Assembly (NCBI GenBank): GCA_934203105.1 | Contig: CAKPYQ010000004.1 | Span: forward strand, 1-64,000 | Direction: 5' to 3' | Length of the DNA stretch: 64,000 nucleotides | DNA from: an uncultured Alphaproteobacteria bacterium | Lineage (GTDB): Bacteria; Pseudomonadota; Alphaproteobacteria; CAAHEQ01; UBA3637 | Shown here: positions 34,658-44,706 of the stretch, piece after piece | How positions within the stretch are numbered: position 1 is the first letter of the stretch | Layout of the letters: each line of letters opens with the position of its first letter | Position numbers and translations under genes: made by a program | Notes under the pieces: generated by a model | Seen by the model: only the letters and a program-made list of their open reading frames with translations | Told to the model about the DNA's origin: nothing | Database searches by the model: none

Positions 34658-36745
34658 TTAGTTGCTTTCCAAGAATGTCCGCAATTTTTTCGAACGGCTC
34701 GGGTGCTTTAATTTACGCAAAGCCTTTGCTTCGATCTGACGAATACGTTCACGCGTGACGGCAAATTGTTGTCCGACTTCTTCCAATGTGTGATCGGAAG
34801 TCATACCGATGCCAAAACGCATACGTAAAACACGCTCTTCACGCGGGGTTAGGGTTGCCAAAACCGACGAACACGCTTGCCGCAGATTGGAATGAATGGC
34901 CGCGTCCAAAGGTTGCAAAGTGCTTTTATCTTCGATGAAATCGCCCAAGTGGCTGTCTTCCTCATCACCGACCGGTGTTTCCAAAGAAATAGGCTCTTTG
35001 GCAATTTTCATTACTTTGCGCACTTTTTCAATCGGCATATTCAACCGTTTTGCCAATTCTTCCGGCGTCGGCTCTTGCCCGTTTTCGTGCAACATTTGAC
35101 GCCCTGTGCGTACCAATTTGTTAATCGTTTCGATCATATGAACCGGAATGCGAATTGTGCGCGCCTGATCCGCGATCGAACGTGTAATCGCTTGCCGGAT
35201 CCACCAAGTCGCATACGTCGAAAATTTATATCCGCGACGATATTCAAATTTATCAACCGCTTTCATCAAACCGATGTTGCCTTCTTGGATCAAATCCAAA
35301 AATTGTAATCCGCGATTGATGTATTTTTTGGCAATCGAAATGACCAAACGCAAGTTGGCTTCAATCATTTCACGTTTAGCACGATTGGCTTCTTGCTCAC
35401 CTTTTTTGACGGTGTTGACGATACGACGGTATTCCATAATCGGCATTTGTGTTTCTTTGGATAAGTCCGCAATTGCCGCACGAATGTCGTCAACTTCATC
35501 GCCGTACTTTTCGATGAACGTCGTCCAAGCTTTGCCCGTACGTTTTGCCGCCGCCGGCCGCCATTCTGGTTGCATTTCCGTTTCGTGATAAAACTTTAAA
35601 AATTCTTCGCGTTTGATTTTGGCGTGCGTCGCAACGCGCAACAACTTACCCTCTAACATCATCAAGCGCTTATTAACCTCGTTAATTTGCTCAATCAATT
35701 GTTCAATGCGATTCGGGTTGAAGTGAATCTTTTTCAACAATTCGATCATTTCCATATGGATTTTTTGATATTTTTCTTCAATATCTTTTGGGATTTTTTC
35801 GCCGGTTACCAAGTAAATTAAGCGACCCGTTTGCGCCCGTTTTAATTTTGCATAGCTTTGTGCGATTTGTTCAAAAATGCCCAAAATTTCCGGCAAAATA
35901 GCTTCTTCCATTTGGCGGATAGAATAAGAGGATTCATCGTCTTCATCATTTTCGTCGATATCAGCATCAGAAGAAGTATCTTCTTGTTCTTCTTCTTCAT
36001 CGATTTGATCGATTTGATCGTCATCGGCCAATTCTTCATCATCATCTTCGTCAACATCGGATAATTCTTCGAATTCATCTTCGTTGTCGTCTTCGTCGCT
36101 TTCCGGTTTTTCAGATGCCAATAATAATTCATCGTCTTTTTCCAACATTTTTTCTTTTTCGTGCTTTTCAATGCTGGCAAGCAAAGCTTTTTTAGACGGA
36201 TCCGCTTCGTAAGTGGCTTCCAAATCGATGATGTCGCGCAACTGCATTTCGCCGGTCAACAAAGCGCTGTGCCAACCCATCAAGGCTTTCATTGTCATTG
36301 CGCTTTCGGTCAAACCGCCGATCATAACGTTATTGCCGGCTTCGATTCGTTTGGCAATCGCGATTTCGCCTTCACGAGACAACAATTCCACAATGCCCAT
36401 TTCGCGCAGATACATACGCACCGGATCATTCGTACGACCCAAGTTCGCCAATTCATCTTCGCTGTCTTCGTCATCGTTTCTTTCGATCGCGTCATCGCTG
36501 TTTTCTTCGTCGTCTTTTTCAACAACGTGAATGTCCAAATCAGATAAAATCGTCATTGCTTCTTCAATGGCTTCCGGCCCTTGTTCGGCGGAAATAGCCA
36601 TATTGACTTCATCAACAGATACAACACCTTTCGCCTTTGCCTTTTCAACCAGTTTTGCAAAAGCGGGACCTAATGAATCTTCGACAGACACTTCGTCATT
36701 GTCCAAATCTGCCAATTCATCGTTTTCATCGTCTATGGATCTCAT
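34658..36745 (-). CDS. rpoD: Primary sigma factor RpoD (sigma-70)
   Basis: A 695-residue housekeeping sigma factor. Region 1.1 is at the N-terminus ([19 protein letters not shown]). Regions 2.1-2.4 contain [29 protein letters not shown] and [17 protein letters not shown]. Region 4.2 ([28 protein letters not shown]) reads the -35. The non-conserved region holds a very acidic stretch of about 70 residues ([30 protein letters not shown]), longer in Asp/Glu than usual. AAAGAAAGAG precedes the ATG. It follows yqeY and dnaG in a macromolecular-synthesis arrangement and has its own promoter candidate at 36786-36814. Confidence 0.97.
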   Translation of the reverse strand: MRSIDDENDELADLDNDEVSVEDSLGPAFAKLVEKAKAKGVVSVDEVNMAISAEQGPEAIEEAMTILSDLDIHVVEKDDEENSDDAIERNDDEDSEDELANLGRTNDPVRMYLREMGIVELLSREGEIAIAKRIEAGNNVMIGGLTESAMTMKALMGWHSALLTGEMQLRDIIDLEATYEADPSKKALLASIEKHEKEKMLEKDDELLLASEKPESDEDDNEDEFEELSDVDEDDDEELADDDQIDQIDEEEEQEDTSSDADIDENDEDDESSYSIRQMEEAILPEILGIFEQIAQSYAKLKRAQTGRLIYLVTGEKIPKDIEEKYQKIHMEMIELLKKIHFNPNRIEQLIEQINEVNKRLMMLEGKLLRVATHAKIKREEFLKFYHETEMQPEWRPAAAKRTGKAWTTFIEKYGDEVDDIRAAIADLSKETQMPIMEYRRIVNTVKKGEQEANRAKREMIEANLRLVISIAKKYINRGLQFLDLIQEGNIGLMKAVDKFEYRRGYKFSTYATWWIRQAITRSIADQARTIRIPVHMIETINKLVRTGRQMLHENGQEPTPEELAKRLNMPIEKVRKVMKIAKEPISLETPVGDEEDSHLGDFIEDKSTLQPLDAAIHSNLRQACSSVLATLTPREERVLRMRFGIGMTSDHTLEEVGQQFAVTRERIRQIEAKALRKLKHPSRSKKLRTFLESN

Positions 36746-36785
36746 TCGTGCACTCTTTCTTTAAAAATTAATTAAAGTCCGTTTC

Positions 36786-36814
36786 TATTTACACTTTTTT
36801 TATGTGTTTGTCAA
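36786..36814 (-). promoter_or_regulatory. Candidate rpoD promoter
   Basis: On the minus strand: CTTGACA (-35 TTGACA at 36814-36809), 17 bases, TAAATA (36791-36786), in the dnaG-rpoD gap, about 40 bases before the rpoD ATG. Confidence 0.55.
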
Positions 36815-36819
36815 GTTTA

Positions 36820-38604
36820 TTATACATTTTCTTTATTTTTTTCGCGTTCCTGCTTTAAAGATAAAATGTGTGTCCAAAGCTTAGGCGTCGGGTTTGCTTT
36901 GAATTCTTGCATTTGCGCTTTAATTTCTTCGTCTAACAAATTGCCTTCCAAAGCTTTTATTTTAATTTCGAATTCGGCTTTGGCCTCTTCGGGGGACTTG
37001 TTCGCGCGCGCCAAAGTTTCCAATTCTTGGTTTAAGTAAATAAATAAGTTTTTCGAATATTTTTCTTGCAATAACTTTTTAAAATCCGCCGCGTTTATGG
37101 TGGGGTTGTCCGTCAATTCATTGCTTAAAATTTCCTGTAAACGCAGTACTTTTTTATCCTTGATTTTCAGGTATGACAAGCGTTCCATATAGCGCGCATA
37201 AAGCTCGGGAAACAAAATCAAATAAGTCAATAACATTTTTGCATCGTTTAAATAGGGCGTTAAAGTCGGAATAAGAGCGACTTTTAATGTCGGGGCTGCG
37301 TGTTTGCGCGCGCCGTTTTTGTTTTGATACATCATTTCTTTTGTAAACTTTTTTAATTCCAGTTTAAACTCTTTTTCGTAATAGCCGCGAACAGTTGCGT
37401 TTTTAATGTTTTGAAGCAATGATTGAATGTCTTTGTCCAATGCTGCAAAGTGTTCCGGTGTTTCAAACTTTTTGCCCACCGTTAAGGTTTGCCATAACAG
37501 CCAAGATAAAGGTTTTGCCGTATTGAGCAGTGCTTCAAATGCTTGTTTTCCTTTGACTTTTGCAAAATCGTCAGGATCCAATCCGTCGGGTAAAAAGACG
37601 AATTTTAATGAATAGCCTTCCTTTAAAATCGGCAATACGCGTTTAGCCGCTCGTTCGGCCGCGCGAATACCGGCACCGTCTCCGTCAAAACAAATCGTGG
37701 GTTCGGGCGATGTTTTCCATAAAATTTCAATCTGGCCTTCCGTTAACGCGGTGCCCAGCGGTGCAACCGCATTTGTAATGCCGATTTTATGCAAAGCAAT
37801 AACGTCCATATAGCCTTCGACCAACACGGCTTTTCCGGTTTGGCGCATTGTTTCCAGCGCATAAGGCAGAGCATATAAATTTTCCCCTTTATGAAACAAC
37901 ACTGTTTCGGGCGAATTTAAATATTTGGGTTCGGCTTTGACCATAACGCGACCGCCAAAAGCAATGATATGCTTGCGCTTGTCAGCAATTGAAAACATCA
38001 CGCGGTTATGAAAATAATCGTAATTTTCGCGTCCTTTTTCGGTTGCTTTATGAACTAATCCCAAAGCGATTAAATCTTTTTCGGCACAACCTTGTTGCAT
38101 CAAAGTTTTACGCAACAAATTGCCCGCAGGCGCATAGCCCAAACGAAAATGGCGAATATCTTCGTCCGTCAATCCCCGTTTGTGCAGGTAGTTTAAACCT
38201 TCTTTCCCTTCGGGCTTATAGAGCATTTGTTCAAAAAAAGTACATGCTTTTTCCATCACTTCATACAGCGAATTTTGGTTTGCCAATCGTTGCATTTGTT
38301 GCGGAGAAGCTTTTGGAACTTCCATGCCGGCCATGTGCGCCAAAGTTTCGACGGCGTCCATAAACGGCATTTTTTCACAGTTGACCAAAAAAGAAATCGC
38401 ATCCCCGTGCGCTCCACACCCGAAACAATGATAAAAGCCTTTTTCTTCGCTGACGGTAAAAGAGGGCGTTTTTTCCTTATGAAAAGGGCATAATCCGGTG
38501 TATTCGTGACCGCGGCGTGTCAGCTTTACTTTTTTACCGACAACCGAAACCAACGATACCCGTAAGCGTAAATCGTCCAAAAAACGCGGCGGAAGAAAAG
38601 CCAT
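36820..38604 (-). CDS. dnaG: DNA primase
   Basis: A 594-residue primase making RNA primers at the replication fork. The N-terminal zinc-binding domain (CPFHKEKTPSF then FYHCFGCGAHGDAI, residues about 38-68) reads initiation sites. The TOPRIM core has VLVEGYMDVIALH and the acidic CFDGDGAGIRAAERA. The C-terminal DnaB-binding domain is divergent, as usual. It lies 8 bases after yqeY and upstream of rpoD. Confidence 0.96.
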   Translation of the reverse strand: MAFLPPRFLDDLRLRVSLVSVVGKKVKLTRRGHEYTGLCPFHKEKTPSFTVSEEKGFYHCFGCGAHGDAISFLVNCEKMPFMDAVETLAHMAGMEVPKASPQQMQRLANQNSLYEVMEKACTFFEQMLYKPEGKEGLNYLHKRGLTDEDIRHFRLGYAPAGNLLRKTLMQQGCAEKDLIALGLVHKATEKGRENYDYFHNRVMFSIADKRKHIIAFGGRVMVKAEPKYLNSPETVLFHKGENLYALPYALETMRQTGKAVLVEGYMDVIALHKIGITNAVAPLGTALTEGQIEILWKTSPEPTICFDGDGAGIRAAERAAKRVLPILKEGYSLKFVFLPDGLDPDDFAKVKGKQAFEALLNTAKPLSWLLWQTLTVGKKFETPEHFAALDKDIQSLLQNIKNATVRGYYEKEFKLELKKFTKEMMYQNKNGARKHAAPTLKVALIPTLTPYLNDAKMLLTYLILFPELYARYMERLSYLKIKDKKVLRLQEILSNELTDNPTINAADFKKLLQEKYSKNLFIYLNQELETLARANKSPEEAKAEFEIKIKALEGNLLDEEIKAQMQEFKANPTPKLWTHILSLKQEREKNKENV

Positions 38605-38611
38605 CAGAGCA

Positions 38612-39067
38612 TTATCCCAACAAAGATTTGATCAATCCGGAAGCTTTTCCAAAATCCATTTGACCGGCATATTTTGCGCGCAGAGCGCCCATAACTTTGC
38701 CCATATCTTTCATGGAAGCGGCGCCCGTTTCTTTGATAACAGCTTCGATTGCGGCCTTGACAGCGTCATCGTCCATTTGTGCCGGCAAGAAAGAGGATAT
38801 AATTTCAATTTCCTTTTTTTCTTTTTCTGCCAAATCAGCACGTCCGCCTTTTTCATACAAATCAACGCTTTCGCGGCGTTGCTTGATCATCGATTGAAAC
38901 ATCGACAAGATTTCATCATCGCTGATCCCGTCGGTTTTGCCGGCCGGCCGAGCCGCAATATCTTTGTCTTTTAATGTTGCGCCGATCATACGCAAAGTTG
39001 AAACTTTCGCTTCATCTTTTGCTTTCATTGCGGCAACTAATTCAGCTTTAATTTGTTCTCTTAACAT
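38612..39067 (-). CDS. GatB/YqeY domain protein
   Basis: A 151-residue protein similar to the tRNA-binding tail of GatB. Its phrases LREQIKAELVAAMKAKD, LRMIGATLKDKDIA, FLPAQMDDDAVKAAI and MGKVMGALRAKYAG(Q)MDFGKAS are standard for YqeY. The role is uncertain; it commonly precedes dnaG and rpoD. CAGGAGATTATAAA precedes the ATG. Confidence 0.93.
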   Translation of the reverse strand: MLREQIKAELVAAMKAKDEAKVSTLRMIGATLKDKDIAARPAGKTDGISDDEILSMFQSMIKQRRESVDLYEKGGRADLAEKEKKEIEIISSFLPAQMDDDAVKAAIEAVIKETGAASMKDMGKVMGALRAKYAGQMDFGKASGLIKSLLG

Positions 39068-39275
39068 TTTATAATCTCCTGAATATTTAAATAAATAAGT
39101 ACTGTTTTTTATTTTTCAAGTCAAAAACGGATAAAATTATAATGTCACAGTTTAGCATATCTTTCAAGTGCAAAAATCATAAAGAGGTATATTTTTTTTA
39201 AAAAAAGCTTTTACAGGGGTGTTTTGGTGCTTATTTGTTTTTTGAAAACTTTTTTTAAAAAAAACGGGGGCATAA

Positions 39276-40598
39276 ATGCACAAAAAATCTTTATTATTTA
39301 AAACAGTTTCTTTTGCGGCTTTGGGACTTGGCTTGTTTGCCGTCAGCGCGTTTTGTGAAACGGCGCCCTTAAAAGCCGATGCCGGTTTTAAATCGGCCGT
39401 TGTTTCAACGGGGTCTGATATGGGACGCAAAGAAAAAATGACGCTTGTCTCGCCGGGACAAAAAAGCGTTCACCGTCGTTTACAAAAACAATCCGACGTT
39501 CAAAAGCAAACAACGCCGGAAAGCTTTGATAAACTCTATTCGGACTTTAAAAAATCGTTAAATGACGCGATCGGATTATCTTATACTTTCGATGTGTCTG
39601 TTTTGGGGCAACGCGGCGCGCCAAACGGCAAAGGAACAGCTTGGCAAACGCAATATTACGGTTCCGCAAACTGGGATATGTATTCATCACGGTTTGGGTC
39701 GGGATCTTTACAAGCAGCCTATACCTATGTTCATTATTGGGGCAAAAGCGCAGAGCGAATCGGAAATAATATCGGCGTTGTCAATGATATCAATGATTAC
39801 AGCTCTAACGCCTATTACTTTGATCAATTAAGCTATACACATCAATTTGACGGGGTGATGAAACCGTTGTCCGTTACAATCGGTCAATTTCCGATGTACA
39901 CATTCGACGGATCAGAATATGACGCAAACCAACAAATCAACTTTATCAATTACGCGTTGTCGCAAAACGGATCATCCAGCTATCCCAGCGCCGGCTTGGG
40001 CGGCTTTATCACTTTGACGCCGAATGATCAGTTCAGCTTTACTGTCGGTATGCAGGATGCCAACAACATATCAGGATCGAAAATCCAAACGTCGACGCTT
40101 CATCGCAAACAATTTACCAGCTTTGCATCTGTCAGCTATACGCCGACAATTAAAGGCTTGGGAGCGGGGCAATATTCTGTGATGATTTATAATCAACCGT
40201 GGACGATCGAGCAACCGGATACCAGCAACGGGTGGTCGTTTAACTTGTCGCAAGATTTGAATGATAAGTTGACGGTTTTCGGCCGAATTAACGGATCGAC
40301 GGGCAATGTTGAAACAATCAAACAATCGTATGTTTTGGGTGGCGTTGTCAATAACCCGTTTGAACGTAACGCTTTGGATCAAATCGGTTTTGCGGCGGCC
40401 GTCAACAAAATCAATAAAGAAGTCGCCGGCGGGAACCCCCGATCGGTTGAAACGGTTTTGGAAGGTTATTTGTCTGTTGGAGTATCGAATTATTTAATTT
40501 TAACGCCGGACGTTCAATTTTATATCAATCCGGCGTCCGATAAGGATAACAGCCATACCGCAACAGTTGTCAGTATGCGCGCAACATTGATGTTCTGA
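39276..40598 (+). CDS. OprB-like carbohydrate-type porin
   Basis: A 440-residue outer-membrane protein with a signal peptide (about residues 1-27, FAALGLGLFAVSAFC). The mature part is beta-strand rich with alternating aromatic residues, e.g. LQAAYTYVHYW, LSVTIGQFPMYTF and LILTPDVQFYINP, and ends in Phe (RATLMF) as outer-membrane barrels do. Overall style is that of OprB family porins; sugar selectivity is inferred only. A basic, Gln-rich stretch after the signal (about residues 50-75) precedes the barrel. GGGGGCATAA precedes the ATG. It stands alone with a shared terminator downstream. Confidence 0.75.
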   Translation: MHKKSLLFKTVSFAALGLGLFAVSAFCETAPLKADAGFKSAVVSTGSDMGRKEKMTLVSPGQKSVHRRLQKQSDVQKQTTPESFDKLYSDFKKSLNDAIGLSYTFDVSVLGQRGAPNGKGTAWQTQYYGSANWDMYSSRFGSGSLQAAYTYVHYWGKSAERIGNNIGVVNDINDYSSNAYYFDQLSYTHQFDGVMKPLSVTIGQFPMYTFDGSEYDANQQINFINYALSQNGSSSYPSAGLGGFITLTPNDQFSFTVGMQDANNISGSKIQTSTLHRKQFTSFASVSYTPTIKGLGAGQYSVMIYNQPWTIEQPDTSNGWSFNLSQDLNDKLTVFGRINGSTGNVETIKQSYVLGGVVNNPFERNALDQIGFAAAVNKINKEVAGGNPRSVETVLEGYLSVGVSNYLILTPDVQFYINPASDKDNSHTATVVSMRATLMF

Positions 40599-40623
40599 TC
40601 GCCTTATCAGAGCTGTCAGTAAA

Positions 40624-40666
40624 AAACGCCCGTTTTTTTAAGTTTAACTTGCGGGCGTTTCGTTTT
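40624..40666. terminator. Bidirectional terminator
   Basis: Arms AAACGCCCG (40624-40632) and complement (40652-40660) around a loop, with A-runs left and T-runs right. It separates the porin from the convergent pilin-like gene. Confidence 0.8.
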
Positions 40667-42984
40667 TATTGGCACATCAGGTAAGCATTCGCCATTTGTC
40701 CCAATGAATGATAGTAGCCACATCCTGGTAGGAGCATCGAGCCCCCGCTGAATATGTTTCCCGAGCGTTGGGCACAGATGGAGTTGATTGTCTTTGACTG
40801 GCACATGTCGTCAACGGGGTCGGCAGCAGCATACGCGCTGGATATGAAAATTTGCGATAAAAATTCAAGCATTTGAATGGATGCGCTTTGGCTGCAAATC
40901 GTCGGAATCTTGACCGTTGATTTGCCTATGGCGGCACAGAAATTGGCTGAATTATCTACAAAATAATTGACATAAAAGTTTGAAATTTTACTGATGTAAT
41001 ATCCTTCGATTATATCATATTCGGCGCTGGCGCAATATCTGTCGCTTTCATGGATGCTGGGTTGATAACAGAATAACTTTTCACCGCAATCGTCATTTGT
41101 CGAGCATGTGGTTTGACTGCACTTTGATCCATTCCATGTCGGATTATCGGACGGACACGAAGAACAATAATCGCCGACGGTACATGCGACACATTTGTTG
41201 TTTTCTAATATATAACCGGCATTACAGCTGATTGTTGTGCCGTCACAGGTTGCATTCGCCGGACAAACAAATTGGCATGCTGTTCCGTCCCAAACTGAAT
41301 CGATGTCCTCGCACGTCGGGCAAGTTTGTCCTACTGTACAGGCTGTACAGCTTGAAGCGCCTTGCACGGAGGTGTATGTGCCAACCGGACAGGGCGTGCA
41401 TGCGGTGATTTTTCCGCCGGCGCTGTAAGTATTTTCCGGACACGCGAAGCATGCCGATTGTCCCGTTGACGGATTGTATGTGCCGGCCGGACAGTCGGAG
41501 CATGTTGCATCACCGGCATTGCTGAAAGTACCCGCCGGACATTGAGAACAAGCCGTTGCACCGGTGCCGGCGCCGATCGTTCCTGCCGGGCATATCGTAC
41601 AACTTACCGCACCCGTTTGGTTGTTATAATAACCGTTTGCGCATAATTCGCAACCGTTTGTCATTGATGCACTTCTGTATGAGCCGATCGGACAGGCGGT
41701 GCAGGAAGTCGCTCCGCTTGATGCACTCCAATGACCGGCGGGGCAACTTTCGCAGCCCGTTGATCCGCTCGACGCATTAAATGTGCCGACAGGACAAGCT
41801 TTGCACGATCTTTGACCTTCGATGTCTGTATATTGGCCGGCGGGGCAGGCTACACATTCCAACCCGTCATTATAATAACCGGCGTTACAAATTTCTGTGC
41901 TGGGGGGTAAACACGCGGTTTTAGAGCTGTTTAATAAATAGCCGTCATCGCAAGTAAAATTCGATCCGTCACAGGTTGCATTTGCGGGGCAAGCGTTGCA
42001 CGCAGAGCCGTTCCAAAATTGCGTTGACTTGTCACAACAAGAGGTAATGCCGTTTGATGCAGTGTGTTTTTGATAGCCCGTTTTGCAAACAACAGATCCA
42101 CCGTCACAGGTTGCATTAGCAGGGCATTCCGTGCATTGGCTGTCTGCCCAATATTCGGAAGCAGAACAGCATGTGTTTCCGGCGTGCAAAGCTGATCCGT
42201 TTAAACAACCGACGATTTTTTCGCCTTGGCAGATAACGCCACTGGGGCAGTCATAGCATCCGTCTTGCTCAACAAAGTATTGGTTGGACGAGCAACATTC
42301 GACATAAGCCGAACCGGGCGTTTCATCTTCACCGATGACGTGCGGATTGCCCGACGGACAATAAAAGCATGTATCATTGATTCGGTCGTATGCATTCGGA
42401 TAATGACAGCAATCAGCCCCTTGACACCCGTCGGACGGTAAGTCGGGGACGCTGGGGATTGTTGTATTATCGCCTGAACCCGTGCCGGCGTAATAATTAT
42501 ATCCGTCGAATTTTTGCGTGCTTGCTTTGATCACAAAGGATACATCAGCCATTTGATCCGAACAAGTCGTTTGACCGACAGAGCCGACATAAACTTCATC
42601 GATGCTTTTTGTTTGGGCAACAGCATCAATTAAAGCGTCGCACAGTTCTGCATTTGTATTTTTAAAAGTTAAGATAATTGCGGATTTTCCTTTTGAGGTT
42701 TGGCCAAGCTCTCTGACCCATGTGCGACCGGTTGTGTTTTTAAATGATAAGTTGATGGTTTTGCCGTCGCTTTTTGTCGGGATATAGCGCCAAGAGGATA
42801 TTAAACCGGCTTGGGTTAACGCTTCGTCGATAATGGCGGTCGTTTGATACGATTCTTTTGCGCTTCTTAATCCGACCAACGCGCCGATTGTCAGCATGCC
42901 GATAACGGCCAATACTGCCAACATTTCAATCATCGAACGCCCCGTATAGCGCCTCCGTATTTTGTAAAAACAATTTTTTTGCAT
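40666..42984 (-). CDS. Pilin-like protein with cysteine-rich GCC2/GCC3-type repeats
   Basis: A 772-residue protein. The N-terminus is a type IV prepilin signal: basic leader, TGRSMIEMLAVLAVIGM, cleavage expected after G15, Glu at mature position 5, then the hydrophobic helix. Residues about 45-165 look like a pilin globular head. Residues about 185-640 hold roughly 70 cysteines in repeats: three CPANATCDG modules, and about ten CPxGxY...GxxxCxxC units resembling eukaryotic GCC2/GCC3 (TNFR/ephrin-like) repeats. The mature first residue would be Arg, unusual for pilins. The C-terminus adds about 130 residues with spaced cysteines. It is probably surface-exposed, perhaps an adhesin. Weak AAAGGTTGGGCAG precedes the ATG. 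Confidence 0.85.
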   Translation of the reverse strand: MQKNCFYKIRRRYTGRSMIEMLAVLAVIGMLTIGALVGLRSAKESYQTTAIIDEALTQAGLISSWRYIPTKSDGKTINLSFKNTTGRTWVRELGQTSKGKSAIILTFKNTNAELCDALIDAVAQTKSIDEVYVGSVGQTTCSDQMADVSFVIKASTQKFDGYNYYAGTGSGDNTTIPSVPDLPSDGCQGADCCHYPNAYDRINDTCFYCPSGNPHVIGEDETPGSAYVECCSSNQYFVEQDGCYDCPSGVICQGEKIVGCLNGSALHAGNTCCSASEYWADSQCTECPANATCDGGSVVCKTGYQKHTASNGITSCCDKSTQFWNGSACNACPANATCDGSNFTCDDGYLLNSSKTACLPPSTEICNAGYYNDGLECVACPAGQYTDIEGQRSCKACPVGTFNASSGSTGCESCPAGHWSASSGATSCTACPIGSYRSASMTNGCELCANGYYNNQTGAVSCTICPAGTIGAGTGATACSQCPAGTFSNAGDATCSDCPAGTYNPSTGQSACFACPENTYSAGGKITACTPCPVGTYTSVQGASSCTACTVGQTCPTCEDIDSVWDGTACQFVCPANATCDGTTISCNAGYILENNKCVACTVGDYCSSCPSDNPTWNGSKCSQTTCSTNDDCGEKLFCYQPSIHESDRYCASAEYDIIEGYYISKISNFYVNYFVDNSANFCAAIGKSTVKIPTICSQSASIQMLEFLSQIFISSAYAAADPVDDMCQSKTINSICAQRSGNIFSGGSMLLPGCGYYHSLGQMANAYLMCQ

Positions 42985-43113
42985 TATCTGCCCAACCTTT
43001 TTTTGTTATTTGCTGCGTTAATTTTAAACGAAACAAGCTTTTATTGTCAAGAATGTTTTTTTATTTGATAAATATTCTTGTCAAATTATTTAAAATCATA
43101 TATAACAAAGCTT

Positions 43114-44706
43114 ATGTCATTATTAAAGTCCATAGCCACCGTCGGTGGATTTACATTGCTCAGCCGGCTTGTCGGCTTTGGGCGCGATGTGTTGATCGCT
43201 GCTTTTTTGGGGGCGACGATGTATGCGGACGCTTTTTTTGTGGCTTTGCGATTCCCAAATTTGTTTCGCAGTCTGTTTGCCGAAGGCACTTTGAATGTTT
43301 CCTTTGTGCCTTTGTTTACGGAAAACTTAAAGAAAAAAGGCGCGCTTTCGGCGCAAAAGTTCGCCGGTGAAGCGTTCAGCTTTTTATTTTATATTCTGCT
43401 TATTTTTGTTGTGCTGATCGAATTGATGATGCCCTTTGCGACGTTTGTTTTGGCCCCCGGGTTTGATCAAATTGCCGGTAAAATCGAAATCACGACTTAT
43501 TTATCCCGAATTACTTTTCCGTTTTTATTATTTGTTTCGTTGGTGTCTTTGTTGGCGGGGATTTTAAATTCGGTCGGACGGTTTGCCGCTGCGGCTTTTA
43601 CACCGTGCATTTTAAATTTGGTAATGATCGCGGCTTTGGTATTCGTGTCGCCGTTTTTTGATAATCCGGCCATAGCCATTTCTTGGGGCGTGTTTGCGGC
43701 CGGCATTATCGAATTGATCTTTATTTATATTTGTGTCGTGCGCGCCGGATTTAAAGTGCGATTGTTTTCTCCTTTTTGTGTATTTTGGAATATATCAAAA
43801 GAGCTGAAAACATTATTTAAGCGTATGTTGCCCGGTGTTTTCGGATCGGGTGTTTATCAAATCAATTTATTTTTGGATACTTTCTTTGTGTCGTTCGTTG
43901 GCGCCGGCGCGATGAGTTGGTTAAATTACGCTCATCATTTGTTTCAACTGCCGATCGGGATTATCGGTGTTGCAATCGGGACGGTATTATTGCCGGTGTT
44001 GTCACGCTATATTGCCGAAGGCAAAATCAAACAAGCCGTTTATGATTTAAATCGCGGGTTGGAAGTTTCTTTGGCAATGTCTGTTTCTTCGATGATCGGA
44101 TTGATGATTTTATCAACCCCGATTGTCAGCGTTTTATTTGAACGTGGCGCATTTACTTTTGCGTCAACTTTGCCCACGGCATTTGCTTTGCAAGCGTTTG
44201 CGATCGGTTTGCCGGCCTATATGTTGACAAAGGCTTTGGCGCCGTTCTTTTATGCCCGAGGAGATACAAAAACGCCGGTGCGGATTGCGGTTTTCGGTGT
44301 CATCGTTAATGCCGGTTTATGTTTATCTTTGATGCAATTTTGGGGGCATGTCGGTATTGCATTAGCAACCGGTATCACGGTTTGGGTCAATGCGGCGCAA
44401 TATATTTATTTATTGAAAAAACAAGGCGAATTTTATTTGGACGATTTATTTAAATATCGTATTGTTCGTATTTTGGCTTCATCGCTTGTGATGGGCGTGT
44501 TTTTGTTTACCGGCGATTTCGCTTTTACTGTAATGTTGGGCGATTGGGTGCATTTACGGGGTTTCATTCCTTTGATTTTGCTCCTATTATTAATAGGGTG
44601 CAGTGCTGCGGTTTATTTTGCAACGCTGATTTTAACGCATGGGATTTTATGGCAAGATGTTAAAGAGTTTGTCTTGTCAATCAAAAAAAGAGGAAAGCAT
44701 CAATGA
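43114..44706 (+). CDS. murJ: Lipid II flippase MurJ
   Basis: A 530-residue MviN/MurJ protein with about 14 membrane segments, which flips the peptidoglycan precursor lipid II across the inner membrane. Family blocks: the N-terminal LLSRLVGFGRDVLIAAFLG, ADAFFVALRFPNLFRSLFAEG, FVPLFTE, and GTVLLPVLSRY in the middle. Start at ATG 43114 (MSLLKSIAT); an in-frame TTG at 43078 would add 12 unlikely residues. It overlaps the next gene by four bases (ATGA). Confidence 0.95.
   Translation: MSLLKSIATVGGFTLLSRLVGFGRDVLIAAFLGATMYADAFFVALRFPNLFRSLFAEGTLNVSFVPLFTENLKKKGALSAQKFAGEAFSFLFYILLIFVVLIELMMPFATFVLAPGFDQIAGKIEITTYLSRITFPFLLFVSLVSLLAGILNSVGRFAAAAFTPCILNLVMIAALVFVSPFFDNPAIAISWGVFAAGIIELIFIYICVVRAGFKVRLFSPFCVFWNISKELKTLFKRMLPGVFGSGVYQINLFLDTFFVSFVGAGAMSWLNYAHHLFQLPIGIIGVAIGTVLLPVLSRYIAEGKIKQAVYDLNRGLEVSLAMSVSSMIGLMILSTPIVSVLFERGAFTFASTLPTAFALQAFAIGLPAYMLTKALAPFFYARGDTKTPVRIAVFGVIVNAGLCLSLMQFWGHVGIALATGITVWVNAAQYIYLLKKQGEFYLDDLFKYRIVRILASSLVMGVFLFTGDFAFTVMLGDWVHLRGFIPLILLLLLIGCSAAVYFATLILTHGILWQDVKEFVLSIKKRGKHQ

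Noticed and set aside
36161..36547. Long open frames on the plus strand within rpoD
   Set aside because: They mirror the repetitive acidic codons of rpoD and resemble no protein.
39096..39124. TTGACT-N17-TACTTA as a yqeY promoter on the minus strand
   Set aside because: The -10 match is poor; this is not strong enough to list as a feature.
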